This document shows, piece by piece, positions 1 to 8,767 of a stretch of DNA of 64,000 nt (the stretch's first letter is position 1; each line of letters opens with the position of its first letter). The DNA comes from Aeromonas rivipollensis (lineage in GTDB: Bacteria; Pseudomonadota; Gammaproteobacteria; Enterobacterales; Aeromonadaceae): the NCBI RefSeq assembly GCF_037811135.1, contig NZ_CP149130.1, positions 1,856,501-1,920,500 on the forward strand. Direction: 5' to 3'. The notes under the pieces were generated by a model that worked only from the letters and a program-made list of their open reading frames with translations, searched no databases and had not been told where the DNA came from. A program made the translations under genes and the position numbers.

Positions 1-690
1 CTGGTCCTGCGCCATTACTCGGCCTTGGCCAAGGCCGAGCCGGACAACGAACAGTGGGCCGCCCTGGTGGAAGAGGGCCAGCGCCTGGTGGAGGAGGGGG
101 CCGACAAACCCCTGCTCGACGTCTGGTTTGAGGACGACAAAGTCGGCTACGTGGTCGGGGTCTTCAACCTGATACTGCGCACCCAGGATGGCGGCCTGCA
201 CTGGACGCCCATGCAGGATCGCACCGACAACCCGGATGGGCTCCATCTCAATGCCATCGCCCGGGCCGGTGACGCCCTCTATCTGGTGGGCGAGCAGGGC
301 CTGCTGCGCAAATGGGAGCCGCAGACGCAGCGCTTCGTCTCACTGCCCAGCCCCTATGACGGCAGCTTTTTCGGCCTTATCGGCCGCCCGGATGAGGTGA
401 TCGTCTATGGCCTGCGGGGCCATGTCTATCGCAGCACGGATGGAGGCGAAAACTGGACCCGGCTCGTGAGCCCGCTGCCCATCAGCATCAGCGCCGCTAT
501 GCAGGGGGCCGATGGCCAGTTCCGCCTGTTTACCCAGGCCGGCCATATGCTGCTGCAACGGGGCAACGAGCCGCTGACCCTGGCACCCCTGGCCGAGCCA
601 TCGCCGGTGGCGGGCGCCGCCCTGACCGCCGATGGCACCCTGGCGCTGGTGGGCAGCCGCGGGGTGCGCACCCTGACGGTGGTCAAATAA
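1..690 (+). CDS. YCF48/BNR-repeat beta-propeller protein, 5' truncated by the window edge
   Basis: The reading frame is open from base 1, so the true start lies upstream; a TTG at 25 is only an internal candidate. The 229 visible residues carry Asp-box-like motifs typical of BNR/YCF48 propellers (TQDGGLHW near residue 61 and STDGGENW near residue 145). These folds generally act as extracytoplasmic scaffold proteins. It ends 60 bases before an RND/MMPL exporter on the same strand. That pairing is common in proteobacterial lipid and steroid clusters (known context), so I infer an accessory role for the exporter. No catalytic function can be read from the fragment. Confidence 0.8.
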   Translation: MVLRHYSALAKAEPDNEQWAALVEEGQRLVEEGADKPLLDVWFEDDKVGYVVGVFNLILRTQDGGLHWTPMQDRTDNPDGLHLNAIARAGDALYLVGEQGLLRKWEPQTQRFVSLPSPYDGSFFGLIGRPDEVIVYGLRGHVYRSTDGGENWTRLVSPLPISISAAMQGADGQFRLFTQAGHMLLQRGNEPLTLAPLAEPSPVAGAALTADGTLALVGSRGVRTLTVVK

Positions 691-750
691 GGTTTGTCAA
701 AGCAGGCCGTCACCGGATGACGGCCCAATAACGATAACGAGGATCCAGAC

Positions 751-3261
751 ATGGGCCATGTGAAGCAAGATTCGATGCCGGTGATCCGCGAGCTGAGCGC
801 GTTCGACAGGCACTCCGGCAACCTGCTGGAGCGGCTGGTGTTCAACCACAGGGCGCTCTTCATGCTGGCGATGACGCTGGCGACCCTGGTGCTTGGCTAC
901 ATGGGCGCGACTCGCCTGGCGCTGGCACCCAGCTTCGAGAAGATGATCCCCCAGAGCCAGCCCTACATCAAAAACTTCCTGGAGAACCGGGACTCTCTGC
1001 GTGGCCTCGGCAACTCGGTGCGGGTGGTGGTGGAGAATACCCGGGGGGACATCTTCGACCCCGACTATTTAAGCGTTCTCAAGCGGGTCAATGACGAGCT
1101 GTTCCTGACCGAAGGGGTCGACAGGGCCTGGATGAAGTCCCTCTGGAGCCCGGCAGTGCGCTGGACCGAGGTGACCGAGGAGGGCTTCCAGGGCGGGCCC
1201 GTGATGCCGGATGCCTATCAGGGATCGGCCTCTGACATCGAGCAGCTGCGCCAGAACATCAACAGAGCCGGCATCGTCGGCAGTCTGGTGGCGAGCGATT
1301 TCAAGTCCAGCATGCTGATAGTGCCCCTGCTGGACAAGGCCTCTGTAACCGGCAAGCCCCTCAATTACCATGACTTCTCCCAGCGCATCGAGGCGCTGCG
1401 CAGCCAGATAGAGTTCGCAGGCGCCCCCCATCAGGCGGGGGAGGAGGGGACGGGCCAGTACAAGATCCGGGTGATCGGCTTTGCCAAGCTGGTGGGCGAT
1501 CTCATCGACGGCCTCATCCAGGTGATCCTCTTCTTCGCCCTGGCGGTGGCGACCTCGCTCGCCATCATCTTCCTCTACACCCGCTGCGTGCGCAGCACCC
1601 TGCTGGTGGTGGGCTGCTCTCTGGTCGCCGTGATCTGGCAGCTCGGCATCATCGCCTGGCTCGGCTACGCCATCGACCCTTACTCTGTGCTGGTGCCTTT
1701 CCTCATCTTCGCCATCGGGGTCTCCCACGCAGCCCAGAAGATGAACGGCATCATGCAGGACATCGCCCGCGGCACCCACCGCCAGATAGCGGCGCGCTAC
1801 ACCTTCCGCCGCCTCTTCCTCGCCGGGGTCACGGCGCTGCTGGCCGATGCGGTGGGGTTCGCCGTGCTGATGCTGATCGACATCCCCGTCATCCAGGATC
1901 TCGCCATCACCGCCAGCATCGGCGTGGCGGTGCTCATCTTCACCTCGCTGCTGCTGATGCCGGTGGCCCTCTCCTATGTGGGGGTGGGCCGCAAGGCGGC
2001 CGAGAGAGCGCTCAAAATAGACACCCACGCCGCCGCCAATCAGGGCTTCGGCCGACTCTGGGCACTGCTGGATCGCTGCACCGAGCGCAAGTGGGCCACA
2101 GTGGTGGTGATCCTCGGCCTGGCGATGGGCATCGGCGGTTACCTGGTGAGCCTGCAGCTCAAGATTGGCGATCTGGACAGCGGCGCCCCCGAGCTGCGCG
2201 CTGATTCCCGCTACAACAGAGACAACGGCTACATCACCAGCCACTACGCGCTCTCGAGCGACCTCTTTGCGGTGATGATCAAGACGGCGCCCGAGGGGTG
2301 CCTCGACTACCAGACCCTGATCCTGGCCGATCGCCTGGGGTGGGAGTTGCAGCAGCATCCCGGGGTGCAGGCCACGACCTCGCTGGTCAATGCGGTGCGC
2401 CAGATCACCGCAGGCACCTATGAGGGCAACCCCAAGCTCGCCAGCATCCAGCGCAACCAGAACGTGCTGAACTACGCCGCCCAGCAGGCCTCGGTCAACA
2501 GCCCGGAGCTGTTCAACACCGACTGCTCCCTGATGCCGGTGATCGCCTACTTGAAAGATCACAAGGCCGAGACCCTGAGCGGCGTGGTGGCCATCGCCGA
2601 GCGGTTTGCCCGGGAGAACGGCACGGCGGATCGCCAGTTCCTGCTGGCCGCAGGCAGTGCCGGCATAGAGGCGGCCACCAACATGGTGGTGCACGAGGCC
2701 AACCGCACCATGCTGCTCTACGTCTATCTGGCGGTGACCCTGTTCTGCCTCATCACCTTCCGTAGCTGGCGGGCGACCCTGGTGGCGCTGGTGCCCCTGA
2801 TGCTCACCTCTGTGCTGTGCGAGGCGCTGATGGTATTCATGGGCATAGGCGTCAAGGTGGCGACCCTGCCGGTGATTGCGCTGGGGGTCGGCATAGGGGT
2901 GGACTACGCCCTCTACCTGCTGAGCGTGCAGCTGCACCATCAGCGCCAGGGCATGTCACTGGTGGACGCCTATCGTCATGCCGTGGCCTTCACGGGTCGG
3001 GTGGTGGGGCTGGTGGGCATCACCCTGGCCGCCGGTGTGGTGGCCTGGGTCTGGTCCCCCATCAAGTTCCAGGCCGACATGGGCATACTGCTCACCTTCA
3101 TGTTCCTGTGGAACATGCTGGGGGCCCTGATAGGGGTGCCGGCGCTCTCATACTTCTTGCTCTCCGGGACTGGAGCCGTGCCAGCCCCGGTGCGGGAGGA
3201 GGGGGATGCCAAAGAGGGGGTCAAGCCCTGCCGGACCCCGGTGGGGGCCGACGTCAGCTAG
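751..3261 (+). CDS. RND/MMPL-family exporter
   Basis: An 836-residue inner-membrane protein with the two-fold RND layout. There is one helix near residues 33-53, a large periplasmic loop, a helix bundle around residues 245-400, a second loop, and a final bundle from about residue 645. The hallmark GVGIGVDYALYLL lies near residue 712 in the second bundle, and AIGVSHAAQKMN marks the first. Family members use the proton gradient to move lipids or hydrophobic compounds (known). The start ATG follows an AACGAGGATCC stretch. It lies just after the YCF48-like gene, suggesting one transcript. The substrate is unknown; the acyl-CoA ligase and hydrolase nearby hint at a lipid. Confidence 0.88.
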   Translation: MGHVKQDSMPVIRELSAFDRHSGNLLERLVFNHRALFMLAMTLATLVLGYMGATRLALAPSFEKMIPQSQPYIKNFLENRDSLRGLGNSVRVVVENTRGDIFDPDYLSVLKRVNDELFLTEGVDRAWMKSLWSPAVRWTEVTEEGFQGGPVMPDAYQGSASDIEQLRQNINRAGIVGSLVASDFKSSMLIVPLLDKASVTGKPLNYHDFSQRIEALRSQIEFAGAPHQAGEEGTGQYKIRVIGFAKLVGDLIDGLIQVILFFALAVATSLAIIFLYTRCVRSTLLVVGCSLVAVIWQLGIIAWLGYAIDPYSVLVPFLIFAIGVSHAAQKMNGIMQDIARGTHRQIAARYTFRRLFLAGVTALLADAVGFAVLMLIDIPVIQDLAITASIGVAVLIFTSLLLMPVALSYVGVGRKAAERALKIDTHAAANQGFGRLWALLDRCTERKWATVVVILGLAMGIGGYLVSLQLKIGDLDSGAPELRADSRYNRDNGYITSHYALSSDLFAVMIKTAPEGCLDYQTLILADRLGWELQQHPGVQATTSLVNAVRQITAGTYEGNPKLASIQRNQNVLNYAAQQASVNSPELFNTDCSLMPVIAYLKDHKAETLSGVVAIAERFARENGTADRQFLLAAGSAGIEAATNMVVHEANRTMLLYVYLAVTLFCLITFRSWRATLVALVPLMLTSVLCEALMVFMGIGVKVATLPVIALGVGIGVDYALYLLSVQLHHQRQGMSLVDAYRHAVAFTGRVVGLVGITLAAGVVAWVWSPIKFQADMGILLTFMFLWNMLGALIGVPALSYFLLSGTGAVPAPVREEGDAKEGVKPCRTPVGADVS

Positions 3262-3290
3262 CCAGCGCCGTGACACAGGGAAAGGAAAAA

Positions 3291-3319
3291 GAGAAGGGAG
3301 GCGCCATGCCTCCCTTCTC
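3291..3319 (-). terminator. Rho-independent terminator of the AraC gene
   Basis: A perfect 12-bp stem with a 5-base loop. Read on the minus strand it is followed by TTTTTCC, so it best serves the minus-strand AraC gene; the stem may also slow transcription arriving from the exporter. Confidence 0.8.
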
Positions 3320-3343
3320 TCGTCTGGCGAATGGTGCCTGTGC

Positions 3344-4396
3344 TCAGCCGTAGGCGAGGCCAGCGGGTGCGGGCTGGGACACCTTGGGCAGGCTCTTGTG
3401 GCGGGAGCGCCAGGTGGCCGGCGGCATGCCGAACTGGGCGCTGAACCAGCGGGTGAAGGAGCTCGGCATGGAGTAACCCAGCATGTCGGCGATGTGGCCC
3501 AGCGAATAGCCGGAGTTTTGCAGGTAGCGCATCACCAGATCCCGGCGAACGTCGTTGACCAGCTCGCTGAAGGTGACGCCGCTCTCCTCCAGATGGCGCT
3601 GCAGGGTGCGCACGTTCATCCCCAGGGTGCGGGCTATCTGCTCTATGGTGGCGCGCCCCATGGGCAGCAGCAGGTAGATGGCCTTGCGCACGTCCGTCAT
3701 CAGGGATTGCTGGGTCTCCACCAGCAGGGTGTCGAGGTACTGGCGGGCATGACGGGCCATGGCCTGGTTGGCCAGAGGGTTCGGAATGTCCAGATCGGCG
3801 GCCTGGCAGACGATGCCGTTGAACTCGCTGCCAAACTCCAGCTTGCAGCCGAACAGTCGCTTGTGGATGGAGAGATCCGCCGGCGCATCATGGGTGAAGT
3901 TGACGCTGATGGGATGCCAGTTGGCGCCAACCCCGACCTGGGCCGCACAGAAGCGATACATGACGCCGACCGCGAGCTCGGTGGCCTGGCGCGACGGCAT
4001 GGGGGCGTCCGTGATGATCTCCTCGCGAATGATCACCGCCTTGCCCGCCTCCTCGATGAAGATGGCCAGGGCATTATTGAACAGGTGAATGTACTGCACT
4101 ATGACCTGCAAGGCCTCGCGCAGGTTGGGCTGATAGCTCAGCAGCAGGCTGACCTCGCCAAAGTCCGACAGCTGGCGATGCTCCGCCATGCGCAGACCCA
4201 GGCTCTGGCAGTTCCCGGTACGGGCGGACAGCTCGAGCAGGTTGACGATGGTGGAGACGGGAATGCGCTGATTGGGCACATCCAGAATGGAGGCGCTGAG
4301 GCCGGCTTGCGACAACAGGCTGGGGGTATTGAGGCCCAGTTGGCGGGCGACATCGAGATAGTTGGTGAGGGTGGCGGCTCTGGCAAGGAGGGTCAT
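3344..4396 (-). CDS. AraC-family transcriptional regulator (OruR/PF12625 type)
   Basis: A 350-residue regulator. The N-terminal two thirds resemble the arabinose-binding-like domain of the OruR/ArgR-type AraC group. The C-terminal ~80 residues form the double helix-turn-helix, with IEQIARTLGMNVRTLQRHL and then the second helix pair GHIADMLGYSMPSSFTRWF. I chose the ATG at 4396 because GGGAAC lies about nine bases upstream and homology-like sequence begins there; in-frame starts at 4423 and 4441 are possible. It is convergent with the exporter and divergent from the hydrolase/ligase pair, so it plausibly controls one or both. The ligand is unknown. Confidence 0.88.
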   Translation of the reverse strand: MTLLARAATLTNYLDVARQLGLNTPSLLSQAGLSASILDVPNQRIPVSTIVNLLELSARTGNCQSLGLRMAEHRQLSDFGEVSLLLSYQPNLREALQVIVQYIHLFNNALAIFIEEAGKAVIIREEIITDAPMPSRQATELAVGVMYRFCAAQVGVGANWHPISVNFTHDAPADLSIHKRLFGCKLEFGSEFNGIVCQAADLDIPNPLANQAMARHARQYLDTLLVETQQSLMTDVRKAIYLLLPMGRATIEQIARTLGMNVRTLQRHLEESGVTFSELVNDVRRDLVMRYLQNSGYSLGHIADMLGYSMPSSFTRWFSAQFGMPPATWRSRHKSLPKVSQPAPAGLAYG

Positions 4397-4694
4397 GATG
4401 CAGTTCCCATGGCGACAGCTCATCTGCTGGTTGTTAACCATTTATTATCATTTCGGCTACATCATGGGAAGGCTTATTAACTTATCTGTTAGTCGCAGAT
4501 CCCAGGGGGTGAGCTCGCTCACAGTCCGCTTCCGATGGCGTCCCGACCCCGTGATCGCCGCCTTGTCCGGCCGAGTCTCTGTCGCAAAAAGACAACTCCA
4601 TGGCATCCAAGGTAAAGCAGTAGGGAGCCTGGCACCTTACTGTGGTCTTGATGTCATCCGGCCGTCGCCGGAGCGCCTGAACAGGGGGAGAGAG
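4397..4694. other. Divergent promoter region between AraC and the hydrolase
   Basis: About 300 bases without a credible gene. It must hold the promoters of both flanking genes. An AT-rich segment (4436-4495) is the likeliest core. I see no confident operator. Confidence 0.4.
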
Positions 4695-5279
4695 ATGAAG
4701 GCATTTCAGCCCGAGGCTACAGTACTGATAGTGCCTGGCCTGCGTGACCATGTGGCGGATCACTGGCAGACCCTGCTCGCCGAGGGGCTTGAGAAGGTGG
4801 TGACAGTGCCGCCTTTGACCTCGGACAAGTTGAGCTGCCAGGCCAGGGTCGAGGCCATAACGCAGGCGCTGGCGCGCATCCAGGGCCCGGTGATCCTGGT
4901 GGCTCACAGCGCCGGGGTGTTGATGCTGGCTCACTGGGTGGCGCAGCAGGGCGCTGCCTGGCATCGCCACCCCATCCGGGGCGCCCTGCTGGTGACGCCG
5001 CCGGATCTGGACGCCAGCTGGCCATCCCATTACCCGAGCCCGGAGGCCATGCAGGCCGGAGGCTGGCATCCGCTGCCCCGCATGAAGATGCCGTTCCCGA
5101 GCCTGGTGGTGATGAGCCACAACGATCCCCTGGCGAGCCCGGCGGCCGTGCGTGCCCTGGCCCTGGACTGGGGGAGCGAGCTGGTGGACGCCGGGGCCGT
5201 GGGACACCTCAACCCGGCGAGCGGATTTGGCCCCTGGCCCCAGGCCGAGGCCTTGCTCGGGCGTCTCGACGCCCGCTAA
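4695..5279 (+). CDS. RBBP9/YdeN-like alpha/beta hydrolase
   Basis: A 194-residue small serine hydrolase. The nucleophile elbow AHSAG lies near residue 73, the acid is probably in SHNDPLAS near residue 140, and the histidine is in GHLN near residue 168. These make a complete catalytic triad. Length and motifs fit the RBBP9/YdeN family (DUF1234), whose physiological substrates are mostly unknown. The ATG at 4695 follows GGGGGAGAG. It is 58 bases upstream of the acyl-CoA ligase on the same strand, with a small hairpin between them, so the two are probably co-transcribed. An esterase or thioesterase role is inference. Confidence 0.82.
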   Translation: MKAFQPEATVLIVPGLRDHVADHWQTLLAEGLEKVVTVPPLTSDKLSCQARVEAITQALARIQGPVILVAHSAGVLMLAHWVAQQGAAWHRHPIRGALLVTPPDLDASWPSHYPSPEAMQAGGWHPLPRMKMPFPSLVVMSHNDPLASPAAVRALALDWGSELVDAGAVGHLNPASGFGPWPQAEALLGRLDAR

Positions 5280-5337
5280 CCCCATTGCGAGGGAGGGATG
5301 CCTCCCTGCGCCCAGACACGAATCGGAAGGAGTCCGT

Positions 5338-6996
5338 ATGGTGAAGACAAGGATCATACCGCCAGCCCAGGGAGCCCATGCCTATCCCTTGCTGATCAAG
5401 AGCCTGCTGCTATCCGGGGTGCGCCAGTACCCGGGCAGGGAGATCGTCTACGCAGATCGGCTGCGCTATGACTATCGTACCCTCAACCAGCGCATCCACC
5501 GCCTCGCCAACCTGCTGACGGCCTCGGGCATAGGGCCGGGGGACACGGTCGCCCTGCTGGACTGGGACAGCCACCGCTCCCTCGAATGCTTCTTCGCCGT
5601 GCCCATGATAGGTGCCGTGCTGCACACGGTGAACGTGCGCCTCTCGCCGGAGCAGATCGCCTTCACCATGCACCACGCCGAGGATCATCTGGTGCTGGTC
5701 CATGACGACTTCCTGCCCATGATGGCGAGCATCCAGGAGAAGCTGCCCACGGTGCGCGGCTATATCCGCCTGACCGATGGGGAGCAGCCCTCCACCACAC
5801 TGCCCCTGCTCGGGGAGTACGAGACGCTCTTGGCCGGGGCGGACGACCACTTCGACTTCCCCGATTTTGACGAGAATTCGGTGGCGACCCTGTTCTACAC
5901 CACGGGCACCACCGGGGATCCCAAGGGTGTCTACTTCAGCCACCGCCAGCTGGTGCTGCATACCCTCAACGAACTGGGCACCCTGGCGGCCCATGCGGGC
6001 CAGTCCCTGCTCTGCTCGGACGATGTCTACATGCCCATCACCCCCATGTTCCACGTCCATGCCTGGGGCGTCCCCTATGTGGCGACCATGCTGGGGGTGA
6101 AGCAGGTCTATCCGGGGCGTTACGAGCCGGACAAGCTGGTACGGCTCTATCGCGACGAGGGGGTTAGCTTCTCCCACTGCGTGCCGACCATATTGCAGAT
6201 GATCCTCGACTGCGAGGAGGCAGCAAAAACTTCCCTTGCGGGCTGGAAGATGCTGCTGGGGGGCAGTGCGCTGCCGCTCGGGCTGGCGACCCAGGCCCAC
6301 CGACAGGGGATACTGGTGCACGCCGGTTACGGCATGTCGGAGACCTGCCCGCTGCTGTGCGTGGTGCACCTCGCTCCCGAGGAGCTGGCGCTGCCCATGG
6401 CCCAGCAACTGCCGCTGCGGATCCGCACCGGCAAGCCCATCGGGCTGGTGGACTTGCGCATCATCGATGAGCAGGACCGGGCGCTGGCTCACGATGGCCA
6501 GACCATGGGGGAGATAGTGGTGCGTGCTCCCTGGCTGGCCCAGGGCTACCTGAAAGAGCCGGACAAGGGGGCCGAGCTCTGGGAAGGGGGCTGGCTGCAC
6601 ACGGGGGACATGGCCTCCATCACCCCGGACGGCACCGTGGAGATCAAGGATCGCATCAAGGATGTGATCAAGACAGGGGGCGAGTGGATAAGCTCCCTGG
6701 CGCTGGAGAGCCTCATCAGCGCTCACGCCTGCGTCCATGCGGTGGCCGTGATCGGGGTGCCGGACCCGCAGTGGGGGGAGCGCCCTCTGGCCCTGGTGGT
6801 CGGCAAGGAGGGGGCGCATCTGGATGCGCAGGCCATCAAGGCCCACCTGCAGGGGTTCGTCGACAGCGGTCGCATCAATCGCTGGGCCATACCGCGCCAG
6901 ATCCGCATAGTGCAGGAGATCCCCAAGACCAGTGTCGGCAAGGTGAACAAGAAGCTGATCCGGGAACGTGAATGCAATCCGGCGGTGGAGAAGTGA
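5338..6996 (+). CDS. AMP-forming fatty-acyl-CoA ligase (AlkK-like)
   Basis: A 552-residue member of the ANL adenylating superfamily. It activates a carboxylic acid, probably a medium- or long-chain fatty acid, through an acyl-AMP to the CoA thioester. The phosphate-binding loop [11 protein letters not shown] is at residues 187-197, GYGMSET near 334, HTGDM near 421, the hinge/GGEWIS region near 445, and the catalytic lysine region TSVGKVNKK near the C-terminus. Length and N-terminal sequence fit the AlkK group of medium-chain ligases. The start follows GAAGGAG. Substrate length cannot be decided from sequence. Its neighbours (hydrolase, RND exporter, AraC) suggest a lipid uptake or processing cluster. 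Confidence 0.88.
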   Translation: MVKTRIIPPAQGAHAYPLLIKSLLLSGVRQYPGREIVYADRLRYDYRTLNQRIHRLANLLTASGIGPGDTVALLDWDSHRSLECFFAVPMIGAVLHTVNVRLSPEQIAFTMHHAEDHLVLVHDDFLPMMASIQEKLPTVRGYIRLTDGEQPSTTLPLLGEYETLLAGADDHFDFPDFDENSVATLFYTTGTTGDPKGVYFSHRQLVLHTLNELGTLAAHAGQSLLCSDDVYMPITPMFHVHAWGVPYVATMLGVKQVYPGRYEPDKLVRLYRDEGVSFSHCVPTILQMILDCEEAAKTSLAGWKMLLGGSALPLGLATQAHRQGILVHAGYGMSETCPLLCVVHLAPEELALPMAQQLPLRIRTGKPIGLVDLRIIDEQDRALAHDGQTMGEIVVRAPWLAQGYLKEPDKGAELWEGGWLHTGDMASITPDGTVEIKDRIKDVIKTGGEWISSLALESLISAHACVHAVAVIGVPDPQWGERPLALVVGKEGAHLDAQAIKAHLQGFVDSGRINRWAIPRQIRIVQEIPKTSVGKVNKKLIRERECNPAVEK

Positions 6997-7117
6997 GGCC
7001 GCCGTCATAGATCCAGAGGACGGTCTCTCAGTCATCCCCACTGTCTGAGGGGCCTTGTTGGCCGGGCCGCCATGGCTTGACTACGCTAACTGAGTTATCA
7101 AACAAGAGGCGTGCGCC

Positions 7118-8671
7118 ATGAACAGAACCCAGATTCATCTCGTTGATGAAGAGGTGGATTTTCCGTCCAATGAACAGCTGGTTTCCACCACGGATCTTCA
7201 GGGGGTCATTACTTATGCCAATGACCACTTCTGCCGGGTGGCGGGATACAGCAGGGCAGAGATGATAGGGCAGCACCACAACATGGTGCGCCACCCTGAC
7301 ATGCCCAAGGCGGCCTTCGCCGATCTCTGGGGCAAGCTGAAGCAGGGCAAACCTTGGCGCGGCATGGTGAAGAACCGCTGCAAGGATGGCCGCTACTACT
7401 GGGTGGATGCCTATGTCACCCCCATCTTCGAGCAGGGGCGGATAAGCGGCTATCAGTCGGTGCGCAACCGGGCCGAGCCCGGGATGAAGGCCGTCGCCGC
7501 CCGCACCTACGGGCGATTGAGGGCGGTGGAGCGGGGGGAGCGCAAGGCGGGCCTGAGCCTGCGCCCCGTGCGCCATGGGCTGGCCATCACCGGGATTCTG
7601 CTGATACTGGCGGCGGGGGCCTATCTGACGGGGCCTCTGGGGGCCCTGTTCATGCTGCTGCCCCTCTTGTGGCTCGGCCTCCTCTATCGTCACACCCTCA
7701 TCACCACTCCCCGTTACCTGAGCCAGCTGGCCGAGGAGTACGACAGCCTGACCCGACTCATCTACTCGGGGGATGAACCCAGCGCCATCGCCGATTTCCA
7801 CATCAAGCTGCTGCAGGCCAGGATCCGCACAGTGCTCGGGCGGGTGGACGATGCCACCCTCTCCCTGCAGGATCTGGCGGTCCATCTCAAGACCGCCTCC
7901 AGCGAGACGAGCGCCGACATCGCCGAGCAGGACATCCAGACCCAGCAGGTGGCGACCGCCATCACGGAGATGGCGGCGACGGCCCACGAGATAGCCCGCA
8001 ACATCCAGGAGACCGACAACCAGATCGCCCAGGCCAAGGTACATTGCCAGCACACCAATCAGCAGCTGGAGGATACCCAGCACAAGGTCACCGAGCTGGC
8101 CACTCAGGCCGAGCACGCCTTCACGGCGGCGGTGGCGCTGGCGGAGGAGTCGGATCGCATCGGGGTCCTGATGAACGAGATCCAGGGCATAGCGGATCAG
8201 ACCAATCTGCTGGCCCTCAATGCCGCCATAGAGGCAGCCCGGGCGGGGGAGCAGGGACGCGGTTTCGCCGTGGTGGCGGACGAGGTGCGCACCCTCTCAA
8301 CCCGGACCCACAAGGCGACCGAGCAGATCCAGGGCAGCATAGGGCAGATCCAGCGCACCCTGAATGGCTGGAAGGGGATGATGCAGCAGAACCTGGAGCA
8401 GACCCAGTCCTGCGTGACCCTGACCCGGCAGGGCTCACAGAGCCTGCATCAGGTGCTGGCCGAGATAGAGCGGGTGGTGGATCTGTCGACCCAGATCTCG
8501 GCGGCGGCGGAGGAGCAGCAGGCGGTGGTGGAGGACATCAGCCGAAACGTCAACGCCATCTCCCAGCACTCCCACACCAACAGCAACAAGATGCACGACA
8601 TGGATGCCTCGAGCGACATACTGCTCACCAAGGCGCGCCAGCTCAAGTCCCTGGGACAGACCTTCGGCTGA
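7118..8671 (+). CDS. PAS-containing methyl-accepting chemotaxis protein (Aer-like)
   Basis: A 517-residue chemoreceptor without a periplasmic domain. An N-terminal PAS domain (about residues 15-115, with [11 protein letters not shown] and [20 protein letters not shown]) resembles the FAD-binding PAS of the aerotaxis sensor Aer. Two closely spaced hydrophobic segments (about 150-190) anchor it in the membrane. The cytoplasmic signalling hairpin tip lies near residues 358-395 ([19 protein letters not shown]). It most likely reports redox or energy state to CheA/CheW; the cofactor is inferred. It stands alone, converging on the next gene with a shared terminator. Confidence 0.9.
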   Translation: MNRTQIHLVDEEVDFPSNEQLVSTTDLQGVITYANDHFCRVAGYSRAEMIGQHHNMVRHPDMPKAAFADLWGKLKQGKPWRGMVKNRCKDGRYYWVDAYVTPIFEQGRISGYQSVRNRAEPGMKAVAARTYGRLRAVERGERKAGLSLRPVRHGLAITGILLILAAGAYLTGPLGALFMLLPLLWLGLLYRHTLITTPRYLSQLAEEYDSLTRLIYSGDEPSAIADFHIKLLQARIRTVLGRVDDATLSLQDLAVHLKTASSETSADIAEQDIQTQQVATAITEMAATAHEIARNIQETDNQIAQAKVHCQHTNQQLEDTQHKVTELATQAEHAFTAAVALAEESDRIGVLMNEIQGIADQTNLLALNAAIEAARAGEQGRGFAVVADEVRTLSTRTHKATEQIQGSIGQIQRTLNGWKGMMQQNLEQTQSCVTLTRQGSQSLHQVLAEIERVVDLSTQISAAAEEQQAVVEDISRNVNAISQHSHTNSNKMHDMDASSDILLTKARQLKSLGQTFG

Positions 8672-8700
8672 CGCCCGCGTCGAGCAGGCACAAGATGACA

Positions 8701-8726
8701 ACAAGGCCACCCCGGGGTGGCCTTGT
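8701..8726. terminator. Bidirectional terminator
   Basis: A perfect 26-base palindrome, ACAAGGCCACCCC and its complement, between the convergent chemoreceptor and GGDEF genes. Confidence 0.7.
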
Positions 8727-8767
8727 TGCATGACGCGTCCTGTGGAACCGTGGCGCTTGGGCCGCCG

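Noticed and set aside
1069..2940. A 623-codon open frame on the minus strand inside the RND exporter gene
   Set aside because: It is rich in His, Gln and Gly with no domain motif, the typical artefact of GC-rich antisense frames; the plus-strand exporter is certain.
4436..4495. Fur box near TTATTATCATTT upstream of AraC
   Set aside because: Only a short AT-rich half match without the inverted partner.
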